Shown: positions 1-11,410 of the stretch, one piece after another | Layout of the letters: every line of letters starts with the position of its first letter | Position numbering within the stretch: the stretch's first letter is position 1 | Assembly: GCA_026874595.1 (NCBI GenBank) | Contig: CM049311.1 | Location: forward strand, 22,810,676-22,874,675 | Length of the DNA stretch: 64,000 bases | Reading direction: 5' to 3' | Origin: Sipunculus nudus | Taxonomy: Eukaryota; Annelida; Sipuncula; Golfingiida; Sipunculidae | The notes under the pieces: model-generated | The model's database searches: none | Told to the model about the DNA's origin: nothing | The model's input: only the letters and a program-made list of their open reading frames with translations | Position numbers and translations under genes: made by a program

Positions 1-61
1 TTGTAATACTCCATTTCATATACATCTGACCGTTACTGGATTAATGTTTCATGTTCTTTAG

Positions 62-190
62 GGGCTTGTTGAGAGAGACATGTTCCTGGTCACCCAGCAT
101 CCCTTGCCGGACACCGTGGTGGACTTTTGGAGGATGATCTTTGATTACAAGTGTCAAACCATAGTGATGCTGAACCAGACAAATGAAAAC
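62..190 (+). CDS. Gene A exon (D2, TQxPL..DFWRM segment)
   Basis: Acceptor TTTAG ends at 61 and donor GTGAGT begins at 191; the frame is open over 43 codons and ends in phase 0. It carries TQHPLPDTVVDFWRM, the counterpart of the TQGPL...DFWRM signature of PTP domains, then IVMLNQTNEN before the intron. Confidence 0.85.
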
Positions 191-2790
191 GTGAGTGTTT
201 TTGCATTATCTTTTTGGAAAGGGCATTTCTGGTCGAATTTGTACCAAGCATATTTTTTACATGTGTGTTTGTATAATGCAGCCATGTATAGTATCGTGTA
301 TTTTCTCCTCAGTATTATCTTTTCAAATTATTGTGGGAGAATACAGATGTAGTCTATATATGCAGATATACCTGCATGCCACATATTTCCATATTGTCTG
401 CTGCAATCAGCAAAGTCAGTAGCCTAACTCCAAGTCTATATATACAAATGTACATGTTTACGATAATTTCAAATGCTTACCATCTTTCAAATAATCCAAC
501 ACTGATTAGGATTTTCTTCATTTCTGCCACAGAATATTTGACAGATGGCTACCTGTTTATAACAAGCCTTTTAGAGTGTTTCTCAGGTGCATTTACGGTA
601 GGTCTTATGCAATCTATGTTTTACAGGAGGTGCCATACTGGCCAGTGGCAGGAGACACTGAAATGAACATTGGGCCATTCAACGTCGAAATATCAAAACT
701 CGATCAATTAAACCCGGCGTACCTCATCAGAACAATGGTACTGAAAACGTCAAATGGGGTAAGCATCATACCTGACATCTTCCTTTTCCATTAGTATAAG
801 TATTTACAGTAGTTATGGATGCAGGGGTGACCATAGACTCATTTTCGGCATTGATGGAGACAAAATTCATTTGTGCTAATGACCCCAATAAATGTCTGTT
901 TTATAGTTTTTGTTATCATTATTAGCTGGGGATGATTTTTTTTTTGGCTTCTTCAGATTTGTAACGACTGCTTTCCCTTATTGCGTTGTGTTTTTAAATG
1001 ATAGGTGATAACTATTATCCTGTGATATCAAATACCTTAGCAGCAGATTGCATGCATATATATCTAAACATATCTAAATTTCAATGATATATCTAAACAT
1101 TGCTTTTAGGTAAATTCAGAATGGCCATTAGCGCCAATTTAGGTGTGGGGTTATATTTTTCATTATTATTTTTATTAATAATTTTAATAAATATTAATAT
1201 TAATATGATTCACCCGTCATTATAATTTAAGTTTTGTTATCCCAATGTTTGTTATATTAATGATTGCAGCAACGAGGATTTAGACGAAATCCAATTAATT
1301 CAATTAAAATGAAATGCCCAGTCACGTAAAAAATCACCTATGACCCAAACATACACAGAGGCTTAAAACAGGTTTTCCCACTTCACGTTCCCTGGTCATG
1401 TGACCCATAGATGACGGGGATATAGCCAATTGTATATTTTATCATGCCTGAAAATATTCAATATTTGAAACAGAATTAAATTTATTATACCATCACAATG
1501 TAACGTAGGTCTCATATATCAACCACAGGATAAACCACTTGAGATTAGACAGTTCCAGTTGCTTGGCTGGTCCAACAAGGAAGAACTACCCCCATCTATC
1601 CCGGACCTAATCAGCCTCGTCTACAGTGTCAGTGCCTGGCACAAAAGAACTCAGGGGAAAGTCAAAAAGAATATCGTTGTTCACTGCCTGTAAGTATCAA
1701 CCTAATTGTACATATTCATTAAACGTTATCATCCGACACTAAATAGGTAATTTAAATATATTCAACTTTTTCTTTTCTTTGCTTATTACTATTTTAAATT
1801 CTTTGTGTATTATTTTATAAAAGTATTTTATTTATTACATTATTTTATTTATTATTTCCACTAAAAATAAGTTATTAAATTAGACTGTGACTGATGCTTA
1901 ACTTTGTTTTATTAAATGTGACATTTGTAAACAACATTTTATAATAACATGCAAAAACATACAAACGTGCGTGTATATATAACAGAAATGGCAACAAAAA
2001 GAGCGGGCTGTTCTGTGTAGTGTACAGCGTTCTGGACCAGATTCGATTCAATCAAGATGTTGATGTATTTCGAGCTGCCCAGGTACCTCGTGAAAACCGA
2101 TACCAGTTCATCATCAGCACGGTAAGTAAACTATACCATAAAAAAACGCGCAAAAAAATCTCCCTTGACTTATGCCCTTTTTTATAAGAATCAAAAGTCC
2201 TAGGCATCCTAAGTAAACCACAGACGTTTAAGCATTGGACTGCCGAGTCGAAGGCTACATCGGCCCTGACATATGCCGTAAATCCAACTATAGGATTAAG
2301 AGCTTAATGTCTAAACTATACGTTGAATTATAGCTAACACTATACGTATAAAACGCTAAAGCAAGAAAACCTAATGAAGACATATCAATCTTATCATAAT
2401 ACGATCATCTTCAACAACTATTCTTAGGCGTAGCCATTTGTCCCGCATGGACCCACTCCAACATATAACACTCCCTCTTTTCTTTAGTTACCAATCCATT
2501 CTTATAAATAATAAAAAAAACTGTTCTCGCATATTCACTCCATATTATCTTGACATAAAATTTAATATTTCAGGCTTACCAATAACCAAATTCTTAACTC
2601 TTTATCGGAACTACTAAATCACTTCATCCATTGAATGACCTTCAGCCTAATAATAAACAGTTTACAGAATTTATATCGATGTATTTATTTCTTACAGGAA
2701 CAATACAAATTTTGTTTCGACGTAGCTCTCGAGTTTCTGAGTCAGATTGACACATATGCAAACTTTGACGATCAAACTGTCAAGAAGTAG
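62..2790 (+). CDS. Gene A: receptor-type protein tyrosine phosphatase, 3' end (D2 domain)
   Basis: Last five coding exons of a receptor-type protein tyrosine phosphatase; the 5' part lies left of the window. Exons are 62-190, 627-758, 1529-1689, 1986-2121 and 2698-2790 (TAG). Every intron is GT..AG and the phases agree (0, 0, 2, 0). The joined reading is a membrane-distal D2 phosphatase domain: TQHPLPDTVVDFWRM early, VVHC at the P-loop, and EQYKFCFDVALEF near the end, the usual close of a PTP fold. Catalytic residues are degenerate: the WPD loop reads WSN, and after the Cys the CX5R motif has Lys where Arg belongs. D2 domains are commonly inactive and regulatory, so this is expected of the family. 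The extracellular part and D1 are not visible. By neighbourhood it probably belongs to the same receptor family as genes B and D, but no shared exon in this window proves it. Confidence 0.85.
627..758 (+). CDS. Gene A exon (D2 core beta strands)
   Basis: Acceptor TTTTACAG ends at 626; donor GTAAGC begins at 759; 44 codons, phase 0 at both ends. The product begins EVPYWPVAGDTE, matching the CxxYWP segment that follows DFWRM in PTP domains (here with Val in place of the usual residue pattern), and ends RTMVLKTSNG, the strand before the WPD region. Confidence 0.82.
1529..1689 (+). CDS. Gene A exon (D2, degenerate WPD loop to catalytic Cys)
   Basis: Acceptor ACCACAG ends at 1528; donor GTAAGT begins at 1690; phase 0 in, phase 2 out. 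It contains RQFQLLGWSNKEELPPSI, the FQFTxWPDxGVP-type stretch with WSN in place of WPD, so the general-acid Asp is absent. It ends NIVVHCL at the P-loop Cys. Confidence 0.85.
1986..2121 (+). CDS. Gene A exon (D2, degenerate P-loop)
   Basis: Acceptor TAACAG ends at 1985; donor GTAAGT begins at 2122; phase 2 in, phase 0 out. With the last codon of the previous exon it completes the P-loop as C-LNGNK-K-S, so Lys replaces the phosphate-binding Arg of CX5R. The following helix (VVYSVLDQIRF) and the VPRENRYQFI segment fit the PTP C-terminal lobe. Confidence 0.82.
2698..2790 (+). CDS. Gene A last exon (PTP Q-loop helix, stop TAG)
   Basis: Acceptor TTCTTACAG ends at 2697; 30 sense codons then TAG at 2788-2790. 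EQYKFCFDVALEFLSQID corresponds to the terminal Q-loop/helix of PTP domains (usual pattern xQYxFxxxAxxEYL). A short tail, TYANFDDQTVKK, follows. Confidence 0.85.
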   Translation, partial: EQYKFCFDVALEFLSQIDTYANFDDQTVKK

Positions 2791-4552
2791 CAACACTAAC
2801 GAGATCAAGTATTCTTGGGAACTTAATATAGCCCAGAAAGACTAGTAATTATGTGCATTAAGGGAATGGGTCTGGTGTGCCAAGGGTTAGGTTTCTTGTG
2901 TATAATGTGATGTATCGCTCTTGATGCTACAGCAATGGTACGGTTTATAGTGGGGACCGTCTGTATATATTCAGTATGCATTGTAACATTATCTCTGTTA
3001 ATGATGAGAAGGTGAATGGGGTACAAAATTATGGAGCTAGGTGATCATATGATTAACCAATCCATGTATGTTTCTCCGGTATCCATACTAAAACAGTATG
3101 GTGGGTATACATCTGAACGTTGTTGGGGGCATTGGTGAGTCCTGGTGACAATGTGAAAAATATTTAGTGTGTATTTTTATTAGCACCGTAAACTAGAGAT
3201 GTATGAATATATTATTCAGAAAAGGAAGAAAGGGGTGACTATTTCCACGTAACAATAAGCTGAGCTGTCTGGGTTATAAGAGGTACAGATTGCAATGAAA
3301 GCATCTGATCAATCCGGCCGCAGTAATCTCAGGAAAATATTTGCAATGTTTGCATAGAGAATCCACTGGCATTTAATGATGTATGTCTAAAAATACAGTA
3401 AACTTAACACATTGGATAACCTGCCTTAATTAAACACATGTTTCATTGGTGATTCTAACTTCTGTTTCGTAAGAATTTTTAAGAACACAGTTGTATTTGC
3501 AATGAGCATCTCACAATAATTTTACACGACATAATGTTTTAGGTCCAATAAGAAATAACAGTTGTACAAGAAGAATGAAAAAAAAAATCATATTTGCAAT
3601 TTCACACCTAAAGACATGTAAGATTATCAATAGACATTACATTAATGAATGCATGTGCAATGCGTGCATGTTTCGTAGATACCTAAGTCTTTAATAAGAA
3701 TTTATGTAGCTCACCTGAAATGTCCCTTAACAAACTCCGATATTCATCCTGAGGATCGATTTCAATGTCTCTGTGCACTGACATTAGTGCCATATCAGTA
3801 GGTTTTTTATTCCTAAATAAGACGGAGGGTAAAATATGATGTGAACATAACTGATCGTTTTTAAAAGTTTAATCATTATTAGACCGAATGAAACTTCAGG
3901 AGGACGGGGAGTACTGGGTGCGACCGGCGGGGAAGGACATGGCCCCCTGCGGCCACCCTTGGCTACGTCCCTGTTTGCTTTTGCCTTTTCTAATCTCTTA
4001 TAATTATGTATTTGGAAATAATATTAGAATATCCCTCTGAAGAAAGCACGCTAAGTGGCATATTGCATAGGCATTAGAACAAGAATTAAACACGACATGT
4101 AACCGCAGCGTAAGTGGTATGATGTGTTCATTGTAATGAACATATATTGCTCTTCACGTGACAGCAATCGATTGGTTTATGGTGGGATGTATCTCCATTT
4201 AATCAGGAAAAATTATATCTGTATCACTGTGCATAATCAGAAGGTGAGTGGTGTCCAAATATATGATTAGTCAAATATTTATATAGCTCATAAAGAGGAT
4301 AGATGTGATTTTCAAATATTTTTCAACTTACTATCAATTATAAACGGTCAGATACTTATTTAAACAAGAGAATGGATATTATTTTATACACATAATTTTC
4401 AACATATTAAGTAGATTCTAGTAAGCTAATTATATTCTTTTCCTGGAGTGAGTTTTCTTCATGTTCACAACCTTTCAATTCCCGTTTTGAACTATAAAGA
4501 TATATAAAGCTTTTTTTAAATGTGTACTTTTTATATGTTGAGCAGAAATAAA
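2791..4552 (+). other. Probable 3' UTR and 3' flank of gene A
   Basis: No open frame of note. The first clear AATAAA I see is at 4547-4552, which would make a long 3' UTR; a shorter one with a variant signal is equally possible. Stretches here (about 2.94-3.25 kb and 4.08-4.3 kb) resemble each other and 8.2-8.6 kb, so duplicated flank is present. Confidence 0.3.
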
Positions 4553-5065
4553 CAATATTGTATTTGACCTATTCATTTATTTTTAGTTTTTATTCATATC
4601 ATCTTCTGCTTCAAGTAATTATTCTTGGACATGATATTTTGAAAGATTTCAGGAAGTAGTGCCGTTTGACTTAGTTTGTGTGTACATTATCTCTCTCTTT
4701 CTATCTCTCTCCCTATATCTGTCTGTCTGTCTCCCCCCCCCCCAAAAAAAAAAATGTACCCATGATAAAAAAAAAGTGAGATCGCTCAGATGAATTCAGT
4801 AAGTTTAGTTTAAGGCCATGGGCTTTCTCTTCATAATATTAACAATAACGTACTTAATGCATGTTAGACTGACACCCAAGGATCAAACACAAAACATCAA
4901 TATTTTAATGGTCTACTGCCTGTGCATTTGGTCCTCATAACAGTCAATGCGGAAACATTTTTAAATATGTGACGTAGTAAGATTCGTGTCTTGTCCTCAG
5001 TTGAGTACACTCTTGTTATTGCCCAGAAAATAAAATACCACAGAGAGAGGGGAACAGAGACAGAG
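4080..5065. repeat. Duplicated gene A flank, copy 1 (paired with 8.2-9.55 kb)
   Basis: Two ordered blocks match a downstream region by eye. About 4.1-4.3 kb (GTGACAGCAA.CG, then GAAGGTGAGTGGTGT) pairs with 8.22-8.34 kb (GTGACAGCAACGGAACG, then GAGGTGAATGGTGTAC). About 4.81-5.06 kb (CATGGGCTT, GCATGTTAGACT, CAATATTTTAATGGTCTACTGCCTG) pairs with 9.14-9.54 kb. Both end in a GA-rich tract. Confidence 0.55.
4685..4755. repeat. Low-complexity CT/TGTC/poly-C/poly-A tract
   Basis: CT-rich sequence, a few TGTC units, then a run of about eleven C and a run of A. Confidence 0.8.
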
Positions 5066-7030
5066 AACGCCAACAGGCCTATGCCAGTAATTCTCCGAAT
5101 GTTCGGTTACTATTGCGTAGAATAAAGTTTGGATTATATTTTTAAAGCTCAGCTTTCTAATGACATTTATGCGTTATAGTATGGCTAAAAAATCAGTGAT
5201 AGCCACCACTGAAACGTTAGACGGAAGCCCCGGAACATGTCAGTGAATTTATACTGAACCTAAATGCGGATTCTCATTGTGCTGAATCATTGTTATCCGG
5301 ACCTGGACTTTACTAATTTGTATTTCAAGTAGGATGTGATGAATCAGTTATTTGATATCTGAATTCGATGGTCAGTAATTCTGATAGATTTTTTTGTAGT
5401 CACGTGGCAAGCCTTTCAGTGTAAATATATAGATACCATTTCAAAAGGTTTTGACCCACTTTTTTTTAAATTAAGGTTTTAAATGACGTAGATGCTGCTG
5501 TGCTGCCTTTGTATAGGGAGATCCGAATTCGAATTTAATCATTCACTTGATATGCAGATCCGGATGAATACTTGTTATGATTCCTTTAAAGCCCTATACA
5601 GTCACGTGGTTTACTCTCTTATCTGAATATGGAGAAACAAATGATTAATTCAATCTCTTGGTCATGCGAGGCCTGTCTTGTAGGAATGGTAATGACACAT
5701 CAAATCCTGCATGGGTTGAACCTTGATCTTGGTGTATCTGAACAATTACATCATCGGCGCCAGTTAATTCTTCCTCATTCGATGACATCAAAGTAAGACA
5801 TGCATATCTCAAGACATCCTACTTTTAAATAACAGACACGGGTCAAGAGCCAGGCAGACAAAAAAACAGGCTTGATCGGCATGGAGATGTAACAAGCTGA
5901 TTGCGTAGTCATGTCACCCATGGATACAGAAGGAAATTTATTCAAGACGCACAAAAGTAGATTGCTCATCTAAATATAAAACGATAAACCGTACAAAAGC
6001 TTGTGAATGCTGTTAATTAGAATTATGTTGTTTAAGCTGCCGCAAAAAAAGGGGAAGTGTTACGCATGCAGGTGTGAATGATTTGTGAGCATGCGGTGTG
6101 AGAGTCTGATGGGATGGCTGATATATAATTGCAGAATGTTGCGCTCCACTTTGCAAGGTCTCTGACCTTATAGTTGGGAAACATCCAACATTAGGAAAGT
6201 ACTGAGTAGAGCACACACCTCCGCCAACGCAAAACAATCATCCCGAAACCGCCCCTTTATCCAGTCTGACCCCATCCAAAAAGTAGTGGTGTCTTGCCTG
6301 GCTCACGTTCCAGCTCTACACAGTAATCGTGCTGAGAAATAATTAAACAGACACGGATTAAAACATAACCTCCTTGGGGGATGAAACAAATTGCTCATGT
6401 TTGGATCCAATCATTTTACTGATGGGATAGTTTGCTTGCACCTTTGGGAAAACCCGACACAGTGACCCCGAAATACTCCCAGGCATCCTATGACATTTGG
6501 TATATTCCCTGCTGTGTGAGTTACCATTATATGTAAATTCACACATGAAAGACTAGGCATATCCCAGAAACATTCCAAATAATAATCATTTACACAAATC
6601 ATAAATAAGGGAAGAGTTCACCTCTGGAATTAACAGAAGTTACATTTTCTTTAAAGGGCATGATCCAAAGGGGAAGGAGTTATGGGAGTTGAACCCCAAC
6701 TCCTAAAAAACCTTAAAAACATTCATTATTAATCTAAAAAGTTTCTAAATTATTTAAAATTATATTTTTTTCATTATTGGGTATTTAGATACCTGTTTCG
6801 TTGTTATTTGGTTGTATTACATTTATATATAATATAAATATATATGTCCCCCCGGACACTTTTTAAAATATCAACTATTTACTAGGATTGAACAACTTTT
6901 TAATAATAACTAATACGAGGCACTTTCCATAGCTGGGATGGTGGCGGTGGATGAAACCGGAGAACGCGTAGATAACCACCGACTTCGAACGCGCCACATG
7001 AATGGTCTACTGTCATAGCTACTCTGGGGA
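5066..7030. other. No gene seen; intergenic DNA with a SINE-like fragment at its end
   Basis: Only short open frames with no splice context or recognisable domain. At about 6930-7020 a GC-richer piece reads, on the minus strand, TTCTCCGGTTTCATCCACC, like the 3' part of tRNA-derived SINEs in molluscs. Confidence 0.4.
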
Positions 7031-7035
7031 TCCCC

Positions 7036-7036
7036 A

Positions 7037-7082
<46 letters not shown>

Positions 7083-7127
7083 CCTGAATTTAAAATTATA
7101 TATGCGTGTATATATATATATATATAC
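7036..7127. repeat. (TA)n microsatellite, two arrays
   Basis: An uninterrupted TA run to about 7082, then after a short spacer a second shorter TA run bounded by GCGTGTA and TACGCA, which makes the second one palindromic. Confidence 0.9.
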
Positions 7128-7919
7128 GCATATTTGGTTTTAAATTCAATAAAATTTAACTTGTTAATTAGTAGGTGACAATGTCCAATGTTTCGTTTAT
7201 ATATGTCCCTGCGTGCATTTGTATGTACCGTATGTGTAAGTGTGTGTGCGTGTACGTTATTGACTGCGCATGCGTCAAAAATTAAATATCCGAAATTTTA
7301 CCTTGGTCTTTGAAGCATCACCTTAATGAGTATGTTACCCACAGGAAATTAATATAACTTTTTAATTTCATCCGCCAACAATTATTCTACTACTTCGCCG
7401 TATACTGGTGCGCTTTTCCTGGTCCATCAAATTTTTACGAATTTTTTTCCGCCAATCCGTTAAATACGTCATAAATTAAACGAATAGATCTATTTTAATA
7501 CAAAAGGTAACGCAAGCGAAACTGTGAAAACCTTTTCTATGCATTGGTGTTGGTGTACAAATTGTTAAACACATTAAAATGTGTTATCATGTGAAATAAA
7601 AGTTTCACTGTAAAGGAAACTTCTGTTCAGCCGCCGTTACATTTTTAGGGACTTAAAATCTATTTGGGGGCCTAGACCCCTCTTTTCAGGCTTCTCATTG
7701 GTCTTTCTTGGTAAACTTCCCCCCCCCCCACCACCATATTTTCCGCTGGTGGTGGCACTGTTTATTTAATAAGGATGAAAGTATCCGTGTGCTAAGAACG
7801 ATATGTTATTATTAAGCCTTCTGGATTTCAGGTTTTATCTGCACGGGGTTAGGAAAATACAGAAGTCATTACCTGTCGTTAAACATTAGAGCGAATCTCT
7901 GAAGGTCTGAGGAGATTTC

Positions 7920-8015
7920 ACTATTATGCCATTGAGGCACCGGTGGGGTTCGAACGAGGGACCTCAGCTCCGAAGCCCAACGCCTTGACCATAGGCAACG
8001 TCCTACCCCCTTTCT
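7920..8015 (-). mobile_element. tRNA-derived SINE head
   Basis: On the minus strand the sequence holds a box-A-like stretch (TATGGTCAAGGCGTTGGG) and a box-B-like stretch (CTCGTTCGAACCCCACC), spaced as in a tRNA-type RNA polymerase III promoter. It cannot be folded into a clean cloverleaf by eye and has no CCA-ready acceptor stem, so a SINE is preferred over a tRNA gene. Confidence 0.5.
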
Positions 8016-9180
8016 TTAATATTGTAGCTATATGATGGTTTTAACAGCAGTTTATCGATTGTTTAGTAGAAGTGTATCAATGATTTATTAGCCCTCGGAT
8101 AAAAGTATTTATTGGCTAAGATTTGCCTAAGCATTCGAATATGGTAAAATTTAATTAAATAAAGGCGTATGCTAGAAATTTAGTCATAACAAAAGTGTCT
8201 TAAATTTAATGCGTTCAGCGTAAGGAAAACATAAAGTGACAGCAACGGAACGTTTATTGTGCATGGGAATTGTCTGCATTATTTAGGAGGCATTGTATCA
8301 GTATCCCGTTTTATAATGAGGTGAATGGTGTACATTTATATTAAACCATATATTTATATAAATAGTCAAGAGTATAATATATTTATAGACACATATCAAC
8401 TATTCATCATTTATATGCTTCTTGGGGATCGATACTAAATTAGAAGTATGACGGATACTGATATGTTACGTTGTTAGGGGCATTGGTGAGTTCTGTTGAC
8501 GGTTTACTGTAAGAAATGTTTAATTTGTATCCTTTTCAGCACCGTCAAATAAGGAAATATGAATATATTATTCATAAAAGGAAGAAAATGAGGAATATTT
8601 CCTCTTGATTACAGTTAAGGTGATAATCAAACTAAAGCATGGATGTTAGAATGTAAAGTTATTTTTTTTTAAATGTACGATTTGTAAAGTTTTTGTCCCA
8701 TTTTTCGTAACATAAAAATTAATACTATTAGGGGCTATTGTGGGAATAATGAATTTCATCGTGACCATCAGCAGAACAATCTGACAACATGGTCGCTAAA
8801 TATGTGCCTGAAAATGCTTGCAATGGGAGTTAACGCCATTTAATTATACCCATCTAAGGATAAAGGGTCAATGTTTTTTCGGTAACAAGTAAAAAATACA
8901 TTCACGTTTGTGTCACAAGAGTGAATAACGTCTGCTTCGTCAAAATATTTGAAACATATTAAGGTATTGGTCTGTTGCACAACTGAGCTATTTAAGAATG
9001 CCCATTCATACTTTTCCTTCTTAGGTCAAAATATTTAGAGCAGGAAAATATATGGCTGTTTATTTAATAAGTCTATAAAGGACTTAGGTACAGTGGTAAA
9101 TTACTTTGTCTAATCAGTAATATGTCGTCAAGGCATCTTCTTGATGAGCATGTTAGACTTTGCCTTTACAATGGAAACAA

Positions 9181-9183
<3 letters not shown>

Positions 9184-9223
<40 letters not shown>
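9184..9223. repeat. (CT)n microsatellite
   Basis: Unbroken CT run followed by a few CA units. Confidence 0.95.
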
Positions 9224-9230
<7 letters not shown>

Positions 9231-9514
9231 CGCACAGAACGAATGTTCCTTGCTCCAGTTAATTCAGCATGTTGTATTTCAAGTCATGGGCTTCCCTTCG
9301 TCTTATTATTAGAATTGTCCAACAAGAACTTTGATACAGGGATCACTAAAAATAACATCCATATTTTGACTCTCTAGTGCCTGGCAACAGATATCTTTCT
9401 ATTCTCCTGACAATCACTACGGAATCATTGTGTATAATTAACATGTGGTGAAATTTGTAGTGTTTTTTCAGTGCTCAGTTAAGCGCACACACAATATTAC
9501 CGACATATCCCAGA

Positions 9515-9549
9515 AAGAGAGAGAGAGGGGGAGGGGGAGAGAGAGAGAC
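9515..9549. repeat. (GA)n-rich tract
   Basis: GA and GGA units; it sits where a GA tract also occurs in the paired duplicate near 5040-5065. Confidence 0.85.
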
Positions 9550-9788
9550 CTTTTACCTTTGCAAGAAAATTTCAGTCAGACCAATTTCAGTATAACTGGG
9601 CCACCTTGAATTAAAATTCGCACAAAAACCATTTTCCCAAAAGTAGTTACATGGTTAAACTTTAAACATCATAGTTCCGTTTGAGAAGAAAAATCATAAT
9701 TTCTTAAAACTGCGATATACTGCATGCTAAAGCTTGTATGCCACATACTTCATTTTGTTCTTGCATTTTTGTTTCTTTCTATATGCAG

Positions 9789-9789
<1 letters not shown>

Positions 9790-9822
<33 letters not shown>
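9790..9822. repeat. (TA)n microsatellite
   Basis: Unbroken AT dinucleotide run. Confidence 0.95.
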
Positions 9823-9825
<3 letters not shown>

Positions 9826-11220
9826 GAGAGCAAAAAACGTTTGTGTTGAATGAGTTAATAAAATAATTGTATAGTGTACTGTTTCCGTATCACGAATGCA
9901 GGAAAATCCTTTTAAGAATTTTGATGTTCAACATTAACAGGACACAGCTTTGTTAATGTCTGGTTTTGCTGGTTTGGACATCATTACTTGTACAAGTTTT
10001 CTTTTATCTATGGTCCGGCCAAACTCTGTTAGCGGTGGCAGACCTGGGTTACTTGTGCCCCTTTGTAAAGTGCAATAGATTTATAGTACATGAATACATG
10101 AAATCTAAACGCATCCTCTGTGAGAGGTAGTGCTCTGAGGTCTGTTATTGTCAATGCATACACGTGATGCTTGAGACTGTTGAGAGCATCAAAACCACTT
10201 TTTTCTGTATCTGTGTTTTCTGTATCTGTGTTTCTGTAGAGGTTATCTTGAATATAACCAGCAAAGCCTCTGACATGCTGAAAATCATAATCATATTAAG
10301 AAATTTTCTTATTTGAAGCAAATTGAAGAAAACATAAAGATTCAAAAAGAGGACACATGCGTTTGATAGAAATTCCCGTGGTAATCGTATAATGATCAAA
10401 AATTAATCCTTAGCTGAAACAAATGTACGTACAAAGAAAAATTGTCTAGAATTTTGGAAATTTATGGGGTTGGGGTAAGTTCACAATCGCTGACATATAA
10501 GTATTGTCATAAAAATTCTTTCTATATATCAAAGCCCTGGTTCTAAGCTAATAACTGGTACCATCTGTGTTAAAATATATACAAGCAAGTAGCAAGAAGC
10601 AGGTAGCAAAAAAAGTCATAAGATTACTTAACCTTCTGAAACAAAAGCAATACTAAAAGAACTTTTTCAAGAGTATTGAAACTGCCAATCTTTAGGGTGG
10701 ATCAAGCGGTGTAAAATTTTATATTTGAGCTGTGAGGTACAACCCTAATTTTGCACAGTACAGAGCTTGGCCCCCTGGCAAAATGATCCCTCTTTTTTTC
10801 TTTTTTTTTAGTTTTAGCTCAGTTGATTTATAGTCTGTGTAGTATGCATTTTCTGTAAAGAAGGTTGATCTAAATAAAGAGAATGTTTTCCTTTGCAAAT
10901 GTTGCCTCAGGTTTTATTATTTTACGATTTAGTTGTAAATCCGTACCTGCAAGTGTCTTGTTAGTAAGGTACTGGGTGTTACCCTTTACTCATGACAACC
11001 TACGTACTTGTGGTAGTTTTTTTATATAGAAATTTTATCTGTATTTGCATTTCTATTAAAATGGTGTATTGTGTATAAGTTTTTACAGTTCAGTGGGGAG
11101 TTGTAATGGCACATGGAAAATTGACTCAAATATTTAAAAACATCACACCAATAACAGAGGGATATAAAACACAGGTAGCTAGGAAGTCATGTGATGCAAA
11201 AGCACTAAGTCAATCCTCTC
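9823..11220. other. Intergenic, 5' side of gene B
   Basis: AT-rich; I see no exon. At 10201-10235 there is a short direct repeat (TTTTCTGTATCTGTG twice). The promoter-proximal block of gene B begins at about 11.2 kb. Confidence 0.4.
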
Positions 11221-11364
11221 AAGTGGAACGGATTTTGTGTTCCATGTCTACTGGGGATGGCGGGATATATAGCAATATACACAGCATGAATGACAACCAG
11301 GAAGGAGCTTGTGTTTGTATCCTCGTCTGTCCGGTGATACTCCAAAATGTATTCCAACATATAT
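11220..11364 (+). promoter_or_regulatory. Conserved promoter/5' UTR block of gene B, with TATATAG
   Basis: This block aligns by eye with the sequence before the signal-peptide exons at 41.84 and 55.87 kb. Shared landmarks in order are CAAGTGGA.CG, a TATATAG at 11266-11272, then ACAACCAGGAAG at about 11293. TATATAG lies about 95 bases before the ATG, so a TATA box with a short 5' UTR is a reasonable inference. The same motif is at 55801-55807 in gene D, and its counterpart in the decayed copy reads AATACAG. Confidence 0.5.
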
Positions 11365-11410
11365 ATGGCCATCCTTATCCTGACGATATTTCAACTTCTG
11401 CTACTACGAG
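11365..11410 (+). CDS. Gene B exon 1: signal peptide
   Basis: ATG followed by a short hydrophobic run, MAILILTIFQLLLLR, then donor GTCAGT at 11411. It ends in phase 1, which is what the FTP exon at 13345 needs. The exon was recognised from its conserved upstream block and from the equivalent exon of gene D, which also ends in phase 1. Confidence 0.6.

Larger units (their letters stand above)
8200..9550. repeat. Duplicated gene A flank, copy 2
   Basis: Diverged counterpart of about 4.08-5.06 kb and, in part, of 3.1-3.25 kb. The segment GGGGCATTGGTGAGT followed by GCACCGT and GAATATATTATTCA is present at 3.13-3.23 kb and again at 8.48-8.58 kb. No gene seen inside. Confidence 0.55.

Noticed and set aside
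7920-8015. tRNA gene on the minus strand
   Set aside because: Box A and B words are present, but no complete cloverleaf could be drawn; kept as a SINE head.
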